Under the pieces are notes generated by a model. It did no database searches. It was not told the DNA's origin and worked only from the letters and a program-made list of their open reading frames with translations. Below are positions 31,741 through 42,847 of a stretch of DNA of 64,000 bases, piece after piece. This DNA is from Zygnema cylindricum (Eukaryota > Streptophyta > Zygnematophyceae > Zygnematales > Zygnemataceae). The position numbers were made by a program, and so were the translations under genes. The DNA lies in the NCBI GenBank assembly GCA_037447655.1, contig JBBHKE010000282.1, positions 98,785 through 162,784 on the forward strand, given 5' to 3'. How positions within the stretch are numbered: the stretch's first letter is position 1; every line of letters starts with the position of its first letter.

Positions 31741-33447
31741 GGGTGCGTCTCTATGTACTTCAAACTTAAAGAATTTTCTTTGTTTTTTCAGCGCAGATCC
31801 GGCGGACCCGGATTTCGAGTGTCCCTATGTGTACCAAACGAAGCTGTCACTTAGGGTACGTCCCCATGAATTAAAGTATCGACTTTATTCTGTCGCTTTC
31901 CCCCAAAACGCAGTTCCGTACGAGAAAAACTTTAGCCGTACAAGAAAATCAATTCTTTAAAAGTAACGCAAACGTCAAGTCGATTCTTTAATGTACTTCA
32001 TGTTTGTCGTCATGTTAACGAATTTTGGCGTTTTCCTTTTTCGACCCTCGGGCAAGAGAATCCAGCCCGTCAAAAAACTTCATCAAAAATCACCTCGCGA
32101 CTTGATTTCAGGGAAAGTACCACCCAAACAACGAATGAAAAACGGCCCACGTATGCGCCACACGAGTGGAAAAAAATTAGGACGAGGGAGAGCACTCACT
32201 ATTTTTCTCCCTACCCGTCACGTGCATGTACGGAAAAGACGAACATGTACGGAAAAAATCTGCAGGGGTCTCGAACCTCCACTTTCATTCATGGGTCCTC
32301 TACAGATTTTTGTGCCGTCGTCGCCTCTCCCCTCTCCCTCTCACACTATCGCTTTTATCTCTCACTTTTTAGAATGAGGCACGACAATACTGGCATTAAA
32401 TGAAAGATATTAAAAAATAACTCTTTAGACTACCTTTATGCATATTTTTATGGCAAGTCAAGTGAGAAAAGTCGGAAAAACGAAATCGGATAGCCATGGC
32501 AGAAAGTTCTTGAATTTTGTGACGTCGACGTTGTCACAAGTGAGCATGGCGTCACAGTGTCACAAAACCCTAAACATATGCAATGTCATAAAATCAAAAA
32601 ATCTAGACGTCTACAACTGTCGATGTTTTTGTTAGCGTCACCAATTGTCGAAAGTTTCGTAGTCCTCTTCAATCGTCACATAGTTATACCTACGTCTACA
32701 ACTGTCACATTTCAAAGTTTTGATTTCATTTTCGCACATAGGGACGCTTTTCAAAGTAGTACGGAACACTTCACTACAGTCCAAAATACTTTTTCAAAGT
32801 ATCGCTTACATGGGGACATGACGATTGTATACGTCGACAATGCCCGTGACGATTGTCGACATTGTACAATCTGTGATGACGCACCAAATTTTGGAAAATT
32901 GCCTTGAACGTCGCGAGAATGCAAGGCTGCGTGAGAGAGGCGGCGTGTGCAACTTGCTGGGGCGCCCTTGGAGATTTCTCACGATTTCGTCAAATGGCAT
33001 CGGAGTTTTCAAACCCATGGAATGGAAAAGTGCGTACTGAACCAAACGCGACAAAACAAAGCAAATTGTGTACTCTAATGGACGCAAACGAACAAAACAA
33101 AATGAATATTGTACCTTTCGCCATCACTTGAATTCGTTTGAAATTTTTGTTAGAAAAATTACGCGTGCAAATACGTGTTCCTCTTTGTTTTTTGAAAATA
33201 ACTTTGTTTTAAAACACATCAGCCATGTATTTTAAAGAAAAGTTTGAAGATGATGTTTTTTGGCGTGGCCTTGGGTCGAAGAACACAAGACGACAACATA
33301 TAGTACATCTTAAATTCGATGATGACGCAAACTGTACTTCTCTTCTTTTCTATTTTTTTGTACGGTTGAAACTTACGCAGTACGACTCTAAGTTTTACAG
33401 GAAAATGAAAGAAAAAAACCCTTACTTTGGCACTCAGAGACGCACCC
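31741..33447. mobile_element. PIF/Harbinger-like non-autonomous element
   Basis: A 1,707-bp element with perfect 12-bp inverted ends GGGTGCGTCTCT / AGAGACGCACCC, flanked by TTA on both sides (31738-31740 and 33448-33450). A 3-bp TTA duplication with GGGTG ends is typical of PIF/Harbinger (Tourist-like) elements. No intact transposase was recognised; the short open frames inside lack family resemblance. Confidence 0.7.
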
Positions 33448-33618
33448 TTAGTGTTAATGTTTTTTGGCCGCTTAAAACATCTTTTTAATGTGCACACTTG
33501 TCGGATTGAAATTTTGACGGTTCCGATTGAAGTATAAGGTTCACCTTCTGATTGCAGGTCTTCAATCATAAATCAGACACGTGTGTATGGAGAAAAGATA
33601 TTTTAAGTGGCTAAAAAT

Positions 33619-34723
33619 TAGTGTTGTGTATCGGTAAGGATTTGCCGATAACCGATATGGACCTTTTTTCGGGTACCCGATAATCGATATATTGGTACGA
33701 TATATCGTTATCGTTGTTATCACCGATAAAAAGCCGATATTTATCGGTATTTATCGGCGATTACACTGATATCGATAACTATCGGCTATATATGTTCGGG
33801 CCGTATAGATAAATGTACGGCAAGTACACTCAACTGTACGTCATATTCCTCGGACGCGCCGCGGACCCCCTTCCCCCCGATTTCGGTAAAAAAACGCGAT
33901 TTTTCCTTGATTATTTACTATTTAACGGGTTTTACTTGGGTTCCACGCTCCCATACCCTTCCTCAATGTCCTTTTGACTGTTAGTTACGCCCATAGATGT
34001 CCAATTCGTACGGATTTGGACTTTTCTGTGAAAATTACGTAATATTCGTCGATTTCATACTTTTCGTAAAATTCGTATAGATTTACATGTACGAAAAGCG
34101 AAATACTACAAAATCCCTAAAAAATCTTTAAAATTTCGAACAACTAACATTAATGTACGAAATCATACGGAAAGTGTACCCTACAAAGTACAAACCTAAT
34201 GATACGGCAAATCTTTGTCAGCGGTACTGAAATATGTTTTAACGTACGAGCTCTAAAATCCCCCCTTTATAATAACCCTAAGTAGTCCGTATATGTACAA
34301 ACATTGCACGTGAATATACGAAAAATGTAGCCCAGTTGTACTGAAATATACGAAAATGTACGGCAACGTATCCTCCAAACCCTAAAATCATGTATGAAAA
34401 GTGTGCGGCAGTTATACTGAATATACGGAATTTAAGGAAATGTACTCTAAAGCCCTAAAAATCATTTATATCCCTAGAATGTACGGACACATACGGTCAC
34501 TGTATATAACTGTACGAAAAGTGTACGGGTAAAATCGTAGGTACTTTATTATACAGTTCATAATATAATATACTATTGTATGCATACTATATTTATTTAA
34601 GTTATCGCCGATATGGAATTTGTTGGTCTCAGACCGATATATCGGAACCTCTGACCGTTCGATAACCGATAACTATTGGTAACGGTGTTATCGCGATAGT
34701 TTGTTTACCGATACACAGCACTA
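33619..34723. mobile_element. Non-autonomous hAT-like element
   Basis: A 1,105-bp element with ends TAGTGTTGTGTATCGGTAA and TTTACCGATACACAGCACTA and a perfect 8-bp target duplication CTAAAAAT (33611-33618 and 34724-34731). Subterminal sequence has many CCGATA/TATCGG words. Same family as 20421-21246. No transposase seen. Confidence 0.85.
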
Positions 34724-34839
34724 CTAAAAATACATTAACACTAAAAACGATTCACGGTGCACTGTACTGTACTGTAATTCTGGCAGTCAACGTCAGGATT
34801 TGTAGAGATGAAGTCAAAAGGTACAAATTCCTACGTGTA

Positions 34840-34970
34840 CAAATGTATGGCGTCTGATTGGCTTCGAGTTTGGTTCTGTACGAAGTTACAGGATTGAATC
34901 TGGAAAGATGGCATCTGATTGGCTCTGGTTCATATCTGTACGAAATTGCAGGATTGAAGCCGAGAGGTGG
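34840..34970. repeat. Tandem duplication upstream of the TFIIIC subunit gene
   Basis: A unit of about 65 bp containing GGC(G/A)TCTGATTGGCT, TCTGTACGAA and TTGCAGGATTGAA occurs twice in a row. The CCAAT-type word ATTGG falls in each copy. Confidence 0.65.
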
Positions 34971-35030
34971 GAACAACCCATCCGTTAGGATTGCAGAGAT
35001 GAAGTTTAAAGGTACGAAGTCTTACAAGAC

Positions 35031-35085
35031 GAAACCCTAGATTAAAGCTTTTAGACTGAAACCCTAATATGCAACCCTAAGTTGA
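35031..35085 (+). promoter_or_regulatory. Telobox motifs in the 5' leader of the TFIIIC subunit gene
   Basis: AAACCCTAG (35033), AAACCCTAA (35059) and CAACCCTAAG (35072) lie 90-145 bp before the start codon. AAACCCTA teloboxes are common near the 5' ends of plant genes of the translation and RNA-synthesis machinery. Confidence 0.5.
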
Positions 35086-35174
35086 CATAAGAAGCGGATA
35101 ATGAGACTGAAGGAGAGAGGAAGAGAGAGATAAGAGGAGCAGAGGTAGGCGACAATTGAGTGGGAGGAAGAAAT

Positions 35175-37316
35175 ATGGATAAACAAGGCGAGGATCGAAA
35201 GGAGGGAGAAAAGTTGGAAGATATTTCCGTGGAGAGAGAGGAAGAGGAGGAAGAGGAAGATGAGGAACAGTATGTGATATTAGACCTTGGTCCAACAGCC
35301 ATAATGAGAAAGGCATTTACAGGAGGAAATTATTCTCTTTCGGTACGTTCTCGACTTTAAACTTTTTTTTTTTCAACTTTTGAAGTAACACACTTCAGTA
35401 CCTTTTTTCTACGATTTTTTTTTGTTTTTCCTCACATAGCTGAAACGCCATTGCTTTGTTTTATTTCATAAAGTTGAAGGTCAACCTGGTAATAGATCGA
35501 CAAGCTGGCATTAATATTTGCGTTCTCTTTTTTTTTTCCAATTATTTTGTTTTTATTTTTTATTATATTATTACCTTTATTTATCTTCTCTTTGTTCTTC
35601 TCTAATAATTATAGTTAAAAAAATCTGCGAGAATTATAAAAATAAGGAAGTTGAAGGGTTGTCCACCACATTACTTTTGAACTTCATTTTTTCGATCGAA
35701 AAAAATGATTTTCTTTGTTTGCTTTTATTCAGTCCTTGTTTTTATTAGATCTCCTTCTATTTATGTTACTCTGGAGTCATATTAGTAGAATCTGATGTGT
35801 GAATGCTACCCAAAAAAACAAAAAAAGAAAAATTAGTACATTAGGGAAAATTAATAGTAAATTAGTGTGGATTTCTTTTAAACTCTTATGGAAACTGTTT
35901 AAAAAAATGAAACAATAATGGTTGAGAATGTAGGGTTTTTTGGAGACCGAAGAGGGTAAAGGAAGGAATGTATACTCAGAAAACGATTTTATTTTTGGCT
36001 TTGTTGTGTTCCGTTTTGTATGTTAATTCGTTTTTTTTTTTTTTTTTAGTTTTGTTTTAATTTTGATGTTGTTCTGTTTCGGCATTGTTTTATGCAGGGA
36101 TTGGATATGGAAAATCCTGTTTTAACTCTTCCAAATGGCGTCAAGATGGTATTATCCTTAGCTCAATTTTCCTTTTTTGAACGTTTTTCAGTGTATTTTT
36201 CGTTTTTGAACATTGTTTTTCAGAGTGATCTTCCTTTTTTGTTCCTTTTTTCAGTTCTGTTCAATATTTAACACATGATTTATTGTGATATTACCATTAT
36301 TAGTGTGGGTTGCTGAGTCGTCTTGCAGATTCTTTGTTTTAAACTTTTTTTGTTTTTGGCTTTGGTTTGTTTCCGTTTCCGTCTCCATCTCCGTTTCCGT
36401 TTTAGTCTCCATTTCTGTTTCAGTTTTGCTTCTTATAAAGTTCTCACTTTGCTTTTGAACCTTTTTCACTTATTACATATTTGTGTGCACTGACTGAATT
36501 ATAGGGAAATTGCACTAAAGAAATTTGCCCTGAAGTCCCTCTCCCCTCTCTGTCACCCTCTCCCTTCCTCTCCTTCTTCCTCTCCCTCTCCCTCTCTCTC
36601 TCTCTCCTGCTTTCCTTGTACAGTTTTACGGGTAAAATTGTATGTATACGTACCCGAAAAATTGTACAAATTGTACGAGTTGCACAATTTGCCCTCGAAA
36701 TGGTACCCCGGAAACCTTCAGTTGTACAATTTACCTTTCAAAATATTTTTGTTCGTTTGTATGTTTTACGGTTTTTGTCCTTTCCAAGTTTTTTTTTCAC
36801 TTCACTTCCAGCAACGAAAGATTAATCGGTAATTTTTTCTTTTCTTTTTTTTGTATGAATTTTTTGCAGGTTGGGGAGTACGAAGAATATCCAGGGACTG
36901 TTATCTTATTGGAAGAGGTGGAAGGTGAGAAGATTTGTGAAGGGGGGAGAGGGGGGGGGTTAACCCTCCCCCTCCCTTTCCCCCTCCCCCTCCTGCCCCT
37001 TTCCTGCCTCTCCTCCTGCACCTCCCCTCCCCCTCCCTCTCCCCCTCTCCCTCCTGCCCCTTTCCTGCCTCTCCTCCTGCCCCTCCCCTCCCCCTCCCGT
37101 CTCCCTTTCCCCTCTCTTTCTGAATGCGTACATTCTTCCCTTTTCCATTTTTCAGATGGAGTCGTCGTAAACAGTACTTTTGAAACTCCCTCGGAAGGCA
37201 ATTTAGGGACAGGTGTCAGTCATGGATTGGATGGAGCAGAAGGCAGCGAACCTCCTTCAAAGAAAGTGAAATATTTTGGAAAAACGTCGTTAAAGTTGAA
37301 ATTTACTCGGGGCTGA
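35175..37316 (+). CDS. TFIIIC small subunit (tau55 / GTF3C6-type)
   Basis: Four exons: 35175-35342, 36098-36148, 36870-36924 and 37156-37316, with introns GTACGT..GCAG, GTATTA..GCAG and GTGAGA..TCAG, phases 0, 0 and 1. The product has 144 residues. It starts with an acidic stretch (EEEEEEDEEQ) and YVILDLGP, then GLDMENPVLTL, VGEYEEYPGTVILLEE, and ends KVKYFGKTSLKLKFTRG. This order matches the core of human GTF3C6 and the TFIIIC_sub6 domain (acidic head, hydrophobic strand, GxDxExPxLxxxxxxxxGEYExxxGTxxxxE, KY..KxxKKLxxxR). The protein is a subunit of TFIIIC, which binds internal promoters of tRNA genes for RNA polymerase III. It is short, as in other plants. The start codon is the first ATG; teloboxes lie upstream. 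Confidence 0.85.
36925..37155. repeat. CCCTCC tract in the third intron of the TFIIIC subunit gene
   Basis: A pyrimidine-rich simple repeat with two copies of a CCTGCCCCTTTCCTGCCTCTC block. Confidence 0.85.
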
Positions 37317-40300
37317 CCTGGTGATGACAGCTGGCAAATGATATGAATGTTGACGCTGTAAAGTCAGCTGGCGAAATATATTGAGTGCTGATGTGGCGAG
37401 AGAATATTTCGAAGAATAAGGGAATGCTGATGTGCCAACAGCTCGTGGTTGGCGAGTAGATGACAACTGGTGGAAATCTTTGAGGACTTACCTACATCTT
37501 TTTTTGCCCTATGTGAGATTTTTATTTGTTTCATTTTTGTGTTGCAATTTTCTTCCGTTCACGTTTTTTTAATTCAGTGGAACTTGCTGATAATTTGAGG
37601 GAGGGAGGAGAGAGGAGTGAGGAGAGAGGGAGAGAACTATTCTAATTACGGTCAGTCTGAGGGGATATTTTTACGCGATTACGGGACACCTGGTTTTTTT
37701 TTTTCTTTGATTACATGTCTTAACTTTTGAATTTTGACATTATGTCTTGCAGATAAACCGAAACCGAGCCATATTCCATTTTGTGAAAACTGAAAATTCC
37801 AAAAACTTTCAAACGAAGCTTAAACCTTAGTTGAGTGTGGGGATTATTTTCTTCTAATCCTTTATCCTTATAATTTGTTTCTACTTTCTGTTTATTTTTG
37901 TTTGTTTGATTTTTTTAGTTTGCCTTTGTTCTAATGGAAGCTCAAATGTGTGAAAACAATTGGAAACACTTTGTATGGTTTTTCAATATGTATAGATAAC
38001 TAGTGTTAATAAAACACAAAATAAACTTTGAAGTACGACCACAACATACATATATGACTAAAATATAGTAATCCCCCAATTACTTGTTATTCTATAATAC
38101 CTGTGTATTATATTGCATACTATACTTCTATTATGCTCTATAACGCGAATATACAATGGGGTTTGTAGTATACTCTATCATGAGATTATTGTATGGGATT
38201 ACGACATATAGCTTTTCCAATTGTTTTTGCACATTCTAACTATGGTTTCAATTATCCCCTCTGTACCCAGATGGCTATTCCATTGCAAGTCTTGCAACAA
38301 ATTTTTTTTTTTAACTTTAATTACTGTATTTTTTTTTAGCTTTAATTTTTGTATTTTTTTTAGCTTAAATTTTTGTATTTTTTTTAGCTTTAATTACTGT
38401 ATAGAAACCCATTTTTTCAAGTGATGAGATCTTAAAACAAATCCAGACTGGACGGCTTCTTGCTGTCTTATATGGTGGTTTTTAAGGGATTTATCTGATG
38501 AAAAAGAAGTTCGGGTATTTGAAACACTTAGTTTTGTAACGAGTTTGGTCTCTAAACAAAATAAAGAAGATAAATGAGAATCATTTGTTTATTTATCACT
38601 TACTGATCTCTTTCTCTCTCTTTTTTTTCCCTCTCTTTTTTAATTGCAGGTATTTGAGTTTATATCAATTTTTGTAGCGAATGGCAAATGACAGTTAAAC
38701 TGGAGCTTGTGACTTTTGGTTTTCTTGGACTGCCCCAGTCGAAAAAAGGAAAAAATAAATTATATATATATTTGAAAATTGGAATAAAACGGCAATTATA
38801 GGATCACAGTGGTCAATTATGTGATTTATCAATTTTCTGACCCTGTTCTTACCTTAATATCATTACTTTTAATGTTACTTATCTTGTTTTGGTTGAGTCC
38901 TCTCATAGTACAATGTTTATCTCTATTAGTGTTAATCACTCTGATCCCAGTGAGTATTTTTCCCGCCCAAAATTTATAAATTAGTTTTGAGAATACTATT
39001 TAAGTGAGTGGCATAAAATTAGCCACGTAGCGAAACATAATGTACTGTAGTTGATTTTAATGTGGTGTTAATTCTCATTATTCACTTACTCTAATAATAA
39101 TATTGGATATAGTACGCTGCCCATTGCTATTAGAGTTAGTAATCACTAAGTCCATTATGAGTTTTTTTCACCGAATTGCACTAAATAATGTTGAAACCAC
39201 AAATTATGGGAGTGGGCAACAATTTTCCATGTTTTCCTAAACTAAATTAGTATTATACAGTTTGAATTCGCATTTATACTATTATTTATATCTCCTTCGT
39301 TTGCTTTAGTGTTTTTAAGTTTCGGCCCAGCACGTTCTAGTTTTTGTCACATTTTTTTCGCGTTATGGTCACTTAATTTGGTGACAACAGTATTTAGTGA
39401 CAAGCGAATTTATGGGCAACCTTAACTACATTATAATACAACTTTTAAGACTGACCACAGCCTAAAATTAAAATATTCTCCTACATGCTCGGAACTGCAA
39501 AGTACAGCTGTCAAGTTTTTTATCCCGTCTTAGTTGTCAAGTATTTATTGTACTGTGCACTTTTGGTGTTGTAGTATCAATTGTTGGCACTAAAAAAATT
39601 TCGCTTTCAATTTCTACCTTTACGACTTGCGGTGCTTTTTGGTCACAATGGACAATGAAGCTATTATTGTGAAAGTTTTAACATGTGCAATTTTCCTTTT
39701 CTTAGTACGAAAGACGTAGAAACACAGGGTAACAACAAAGCGTAGGAATAAGGCTTAGTAACACAGCGTGGTAACATTGTTGAACTACAAGCTTGTGCCT
39801 AATCTCCATCAACGAGAAGACGGGGTAGGATGTAGGATCTTGTTAGTATTAGTACTATACAGTACTTTTTTTTTGTACTATCTTTTGATCTTTTGTCTAT
39901 CAAGATTCTTCAAAGGTCTAAGCGCAAACATTGACCATTGACTGTGAGAGGTACACTGTCAATTACTTGTACTGATAATAATACTGTATTCGCGCCCTCT
40001 AATTTTGATCCTCAAACCTAAGATAGAGTCAATAATACTGATTTTTCTTTTAATTAATGTGTGGTTTAATTAGTGTCAGTTACACTAACTTGGACAGTTT
40101 TTAAATAGTATAGTGTAAGAAATGTGTCAGTCTGTATCAAAAGTGTTCGAAGTATCGCATTAAATTACAAAAAAAAATTAAAAAAATGTTGTCGACGCTT
40201 CATAGTGAGTGGATTTGACACGGGAAAAACCAATCAGATTTTATTCGTAGGAACAAAGATGGGAGAAAGTAGCGTGAACCTGTTCTCACATGTTCAACTG

Positions 40301-40820
40301 TCGACAAGGTGAACACAGGTTATGGGGGTTACACTATGGAATGTGTATCCAAATTGTGATGTGTGCTAAATAGAATTAATGTTTTGTTGGCCCAAGGCAT
40401 AGTTGTTCCATTCGTGATTTTTTGACTTTTTTACAAATATTCAATGTTTATTCTTGAATTTGAACATTTTGTAAGATTACTTTACTTTTCGCTGTACGTA
40501 AAAATTATACGGAAAAAAATTGAAATTTTACGGTCGATAATGAGTTGAGAACAATATTATGTGAAGACAAAGCCATATCCCTCACATGAATATAAAAATG
40601 GCTATTTTTTGCTTCAATTGTGAATTTGTGATTGTTCGTTGTTGACAAGTTTATTGGTTTTTTGTAAAGTCAAAGTCGGTCATTGCATTTTTCAAACACT
40701 CCATCTGTTCCATGTGCATATTCATTATTTGTTGAACTTTTCAAAGGACCAACTATGGTTCGTGGGCATGAAACCTAAATATCGATAATAACCCCCGTTT
40801 TGATTTACACTAATAATTTT
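37317..40820. other. Intergenic DNA; no gene seen
   Basis: The 3' flank of the TFIIIC subunit gene followed by AT-rich sequence. A possible acceptor and polyadenylation signal (AATAAA at about 38754) could belong to its 3' UTR. A CATAGTTGTTC end at about 40399 marks an incomplete copy of the element at 6489. No coding sequence was recognised. Confidence 0.5.
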
Positions 40821-40824
40821 TTAA

Positions 40825-41035
40825 CACTAGTATCGATTCACGGTGTACTGTGCTACGTCGTGTATCAATGTGCACACTGTCCTATTTTTGATTGGGGACC
40901 ATGAATTGGAAGGGTGTGAACCTTACTTTCCAATCCAAACCTTTGGAATAAAAATCTAATACGTGTGCACCAAAAAAACAAATCAATGTGTTGTAAGTGG
41001 CCAAAAAGATAATAGAACTAATAGCGATACATTGT
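40825..41035. mobile_element. Mariner-like MITE, degenerate
   Basis: The segment begins ATCGATTCACGGTGTACTG (inverted family end) and closes near CTAATAGCGATACATTGTG. It is related to R1 segments (TGTGCAC...). It directly precedes the copia remnant. Ends uncertain. Confidence 0.35.
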
Positions 41036-41059
41036 GTAGTTTACTAGCACAAGTTCATG

Positions 41060-42847
41060 AATGCCGTAACCACGCACGCCCTAGAGTTCCCCCCTCTCGG
41101 CTTATTACCTCCATAGACAATGCCTCTCTTGCTTACGCTAACTCGGCTGGGGCCCCTGCCTCTCTTATTTCAGCCCCTCTCTCTCTCAAAGCTTCCCTAA
41201 AACGTCCTCATGCCTCCTTTTGGAAAATTGTCGCTGATGATGAAACCGATGCCTTATTTTCCAACAACATGGAATCTTGTTCCCCTTTCCCCTGGAAGAA
41301 AGGCAATCCGCTCAAAATAGGTCTTCTGTGTAAAACAGAAAGCGGATGGATCGTGGGCCAATACAAAGCTTGTTTGGTGGCGAAGGGCTTTTCCCAAATC
41401 GAAGGTATAGACTTCACTGAAACCTTTGCTCCAGTTGCATGGTTAACATCTATCCGCACTTGAAACCTTTGCTTCAGTTGCATGGTTAACATCTATCCGC
41501 ACATTACTTGCTTTAGCTGCTGAACATGATTTCCATGTTCATCAGATGGATGTTAAGAATGCCTTCTTAAATGGGATCTTGTTCGAGGACATTTACATAC
41601 ATCAGCCTGAGGGCTATATTTCCTTTGGATCTGAACAATATTTCCTTTGGATCTGAACATTTGGTTTGCCATCTCATTAAAACAATCTATGGATTAAAAC
41701 AATCCCCTCGTGTATGGAACCATACTATGGATGTTATTATGCGCAAAGAAGGATTTACCCGAATTAATGCCAATTTTAGCATTTACTTTCGCGGCTTTGA
41801 CACCTCCTTGATCATTGTTGCCATCTTTGTCGATGATCTTCTTCTTGTTGGTCCTTCCCTCTCTGAAATCTTTAATGTCACATCTTTTCTTCAAACCCAT
41901 TTTGACATGGCCGATCTAGGTGAGCTCACGTATTATTTGGGCATTCAAGTTTCTCGCAACCGCTCAGCTCGCACCCTCTCCCTCTCTCAAGAGACCTTTA
42001 TCTTTGATCTTTTGGAACGCTTTGGCATGGCAGACTGCTCCTCCCTTTCCACTCCTTTGGATGCCAATGCCCCTCTCCTCTTTTCTAGTGAATCTCTTCT
42101 CTCCCCCTCCCTCCATTCCACTTACCGCTCGATGGTCGGGGACCTTATGTACGCTATGCAGGCCACCCGTCCTGACATTGTCACAACTGTTACTAAACTC
42201 AATCAACTCATTCAACGTCCTTCTCTTGATCATCTTGCCGCAGCCAAACGTGTCTTTTGTTATCTACAGGGCACTAAAACTCTTTGTCTTACATATTCTT
42301 CCTTTGGCTCAAGTGCTCTTACTGGTTTGTTGATTAAGATTGGGCACAATATGAGCTTTCACGCCGTTCCACCACTAGCTCATGCTTCTTTTTGGGCAAT
42401 GGTCTTATCTCTTGGCCATGTAGAAAGCAACCTACCACGGCATGCTCCAGCACTGAGGCGGAATATATGGCATCTTGTCACGCCGCCAAGGAAGCTGTCT
42501 CGCTTTAGACTCTGCTTTCCAATCTTAGATTTTCGCCTTCAGCCCCTACTCCTATTTTTTCCGATTCCCAAGGAGCCCTTGCTTTGATCCGCAATCTTGT
42601 TTACCCCAAACGGACGAAAGCACATCGACATTCAGTATCATTACTCTTGGGAGCGGGTCGAAGATGGCACTCTCCAGTTTCTTTATGTCAAATCCGTTGA
42701 CCAAGTGGCCGATTATCTCACCAAGGCTCTTCATCGCCCTCACTTTGAGGAGCACCACTTCTCCTGGCCTTCGTCTTCCTTTTCCTCGTGGCTAAACTTC
42801 TTTTGTTTTCATCTCAATCTACTATCTAGTTTTTGCTTGAGGGGGGG
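41060..42847 (+). pseudogene. Copia pol remnant (RT-RNase H half), lineage B
   Basis: 5'-truncated and frame-broken. Recognisable parts in order: the linker before RT (KACLVAKGFSQIEGIDFTET), RT core (HQMDVKNAFLNG, YGLKQSPRVWN, IFVDDLLLVG in place of the more usual YVDD), DLGELTYYLGIQVSR, TRPDIVTTVTKLNQ and RNase H (EAEYMASCHAAKEA). The last part, near 42600-42760, reads KHIDIQYH and QVADYLTKALHR. The ORF is broken by two local tandem duplications (41418-41502 and 41620-41661) and by a later frame shift. A polypurine tract (GAGGGGGGG) precedes the LTR at 42848. Its codon use and sequence differ clearly from the other copia copies in the window. Confidence 0.85.

Larger units (their letters stand above)
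31717..34766. mobile_element. Mariner-like element (outer layer of a nested stack)
   Basis: The left end ACAGTGCACCGCGAATCGC (about 31718) and the right end CGATTCACGGTGCACTGTAC (about 34748-34767) are inverted and belong to the family of 62504-63018. Between them lie a Harbinger-like element (31741-33447) and a hAT-like element (33619-34723). Without these the outer element would be about 230 bp. The leftover internal part (about 33451-33618) resembles R1 segments near 420-540 and 13200-13300. Confidence 0.55.

Noticed and set aside
31853-32825. A second Harbinger-like element inside 31741-33447 (TTA then GGGTACGTCCCCATG)
   Set aside because: Only one end is convincing; the inverted GTCCCCATG near 32806-32818 lacks the terminal bases and a TTA flank.
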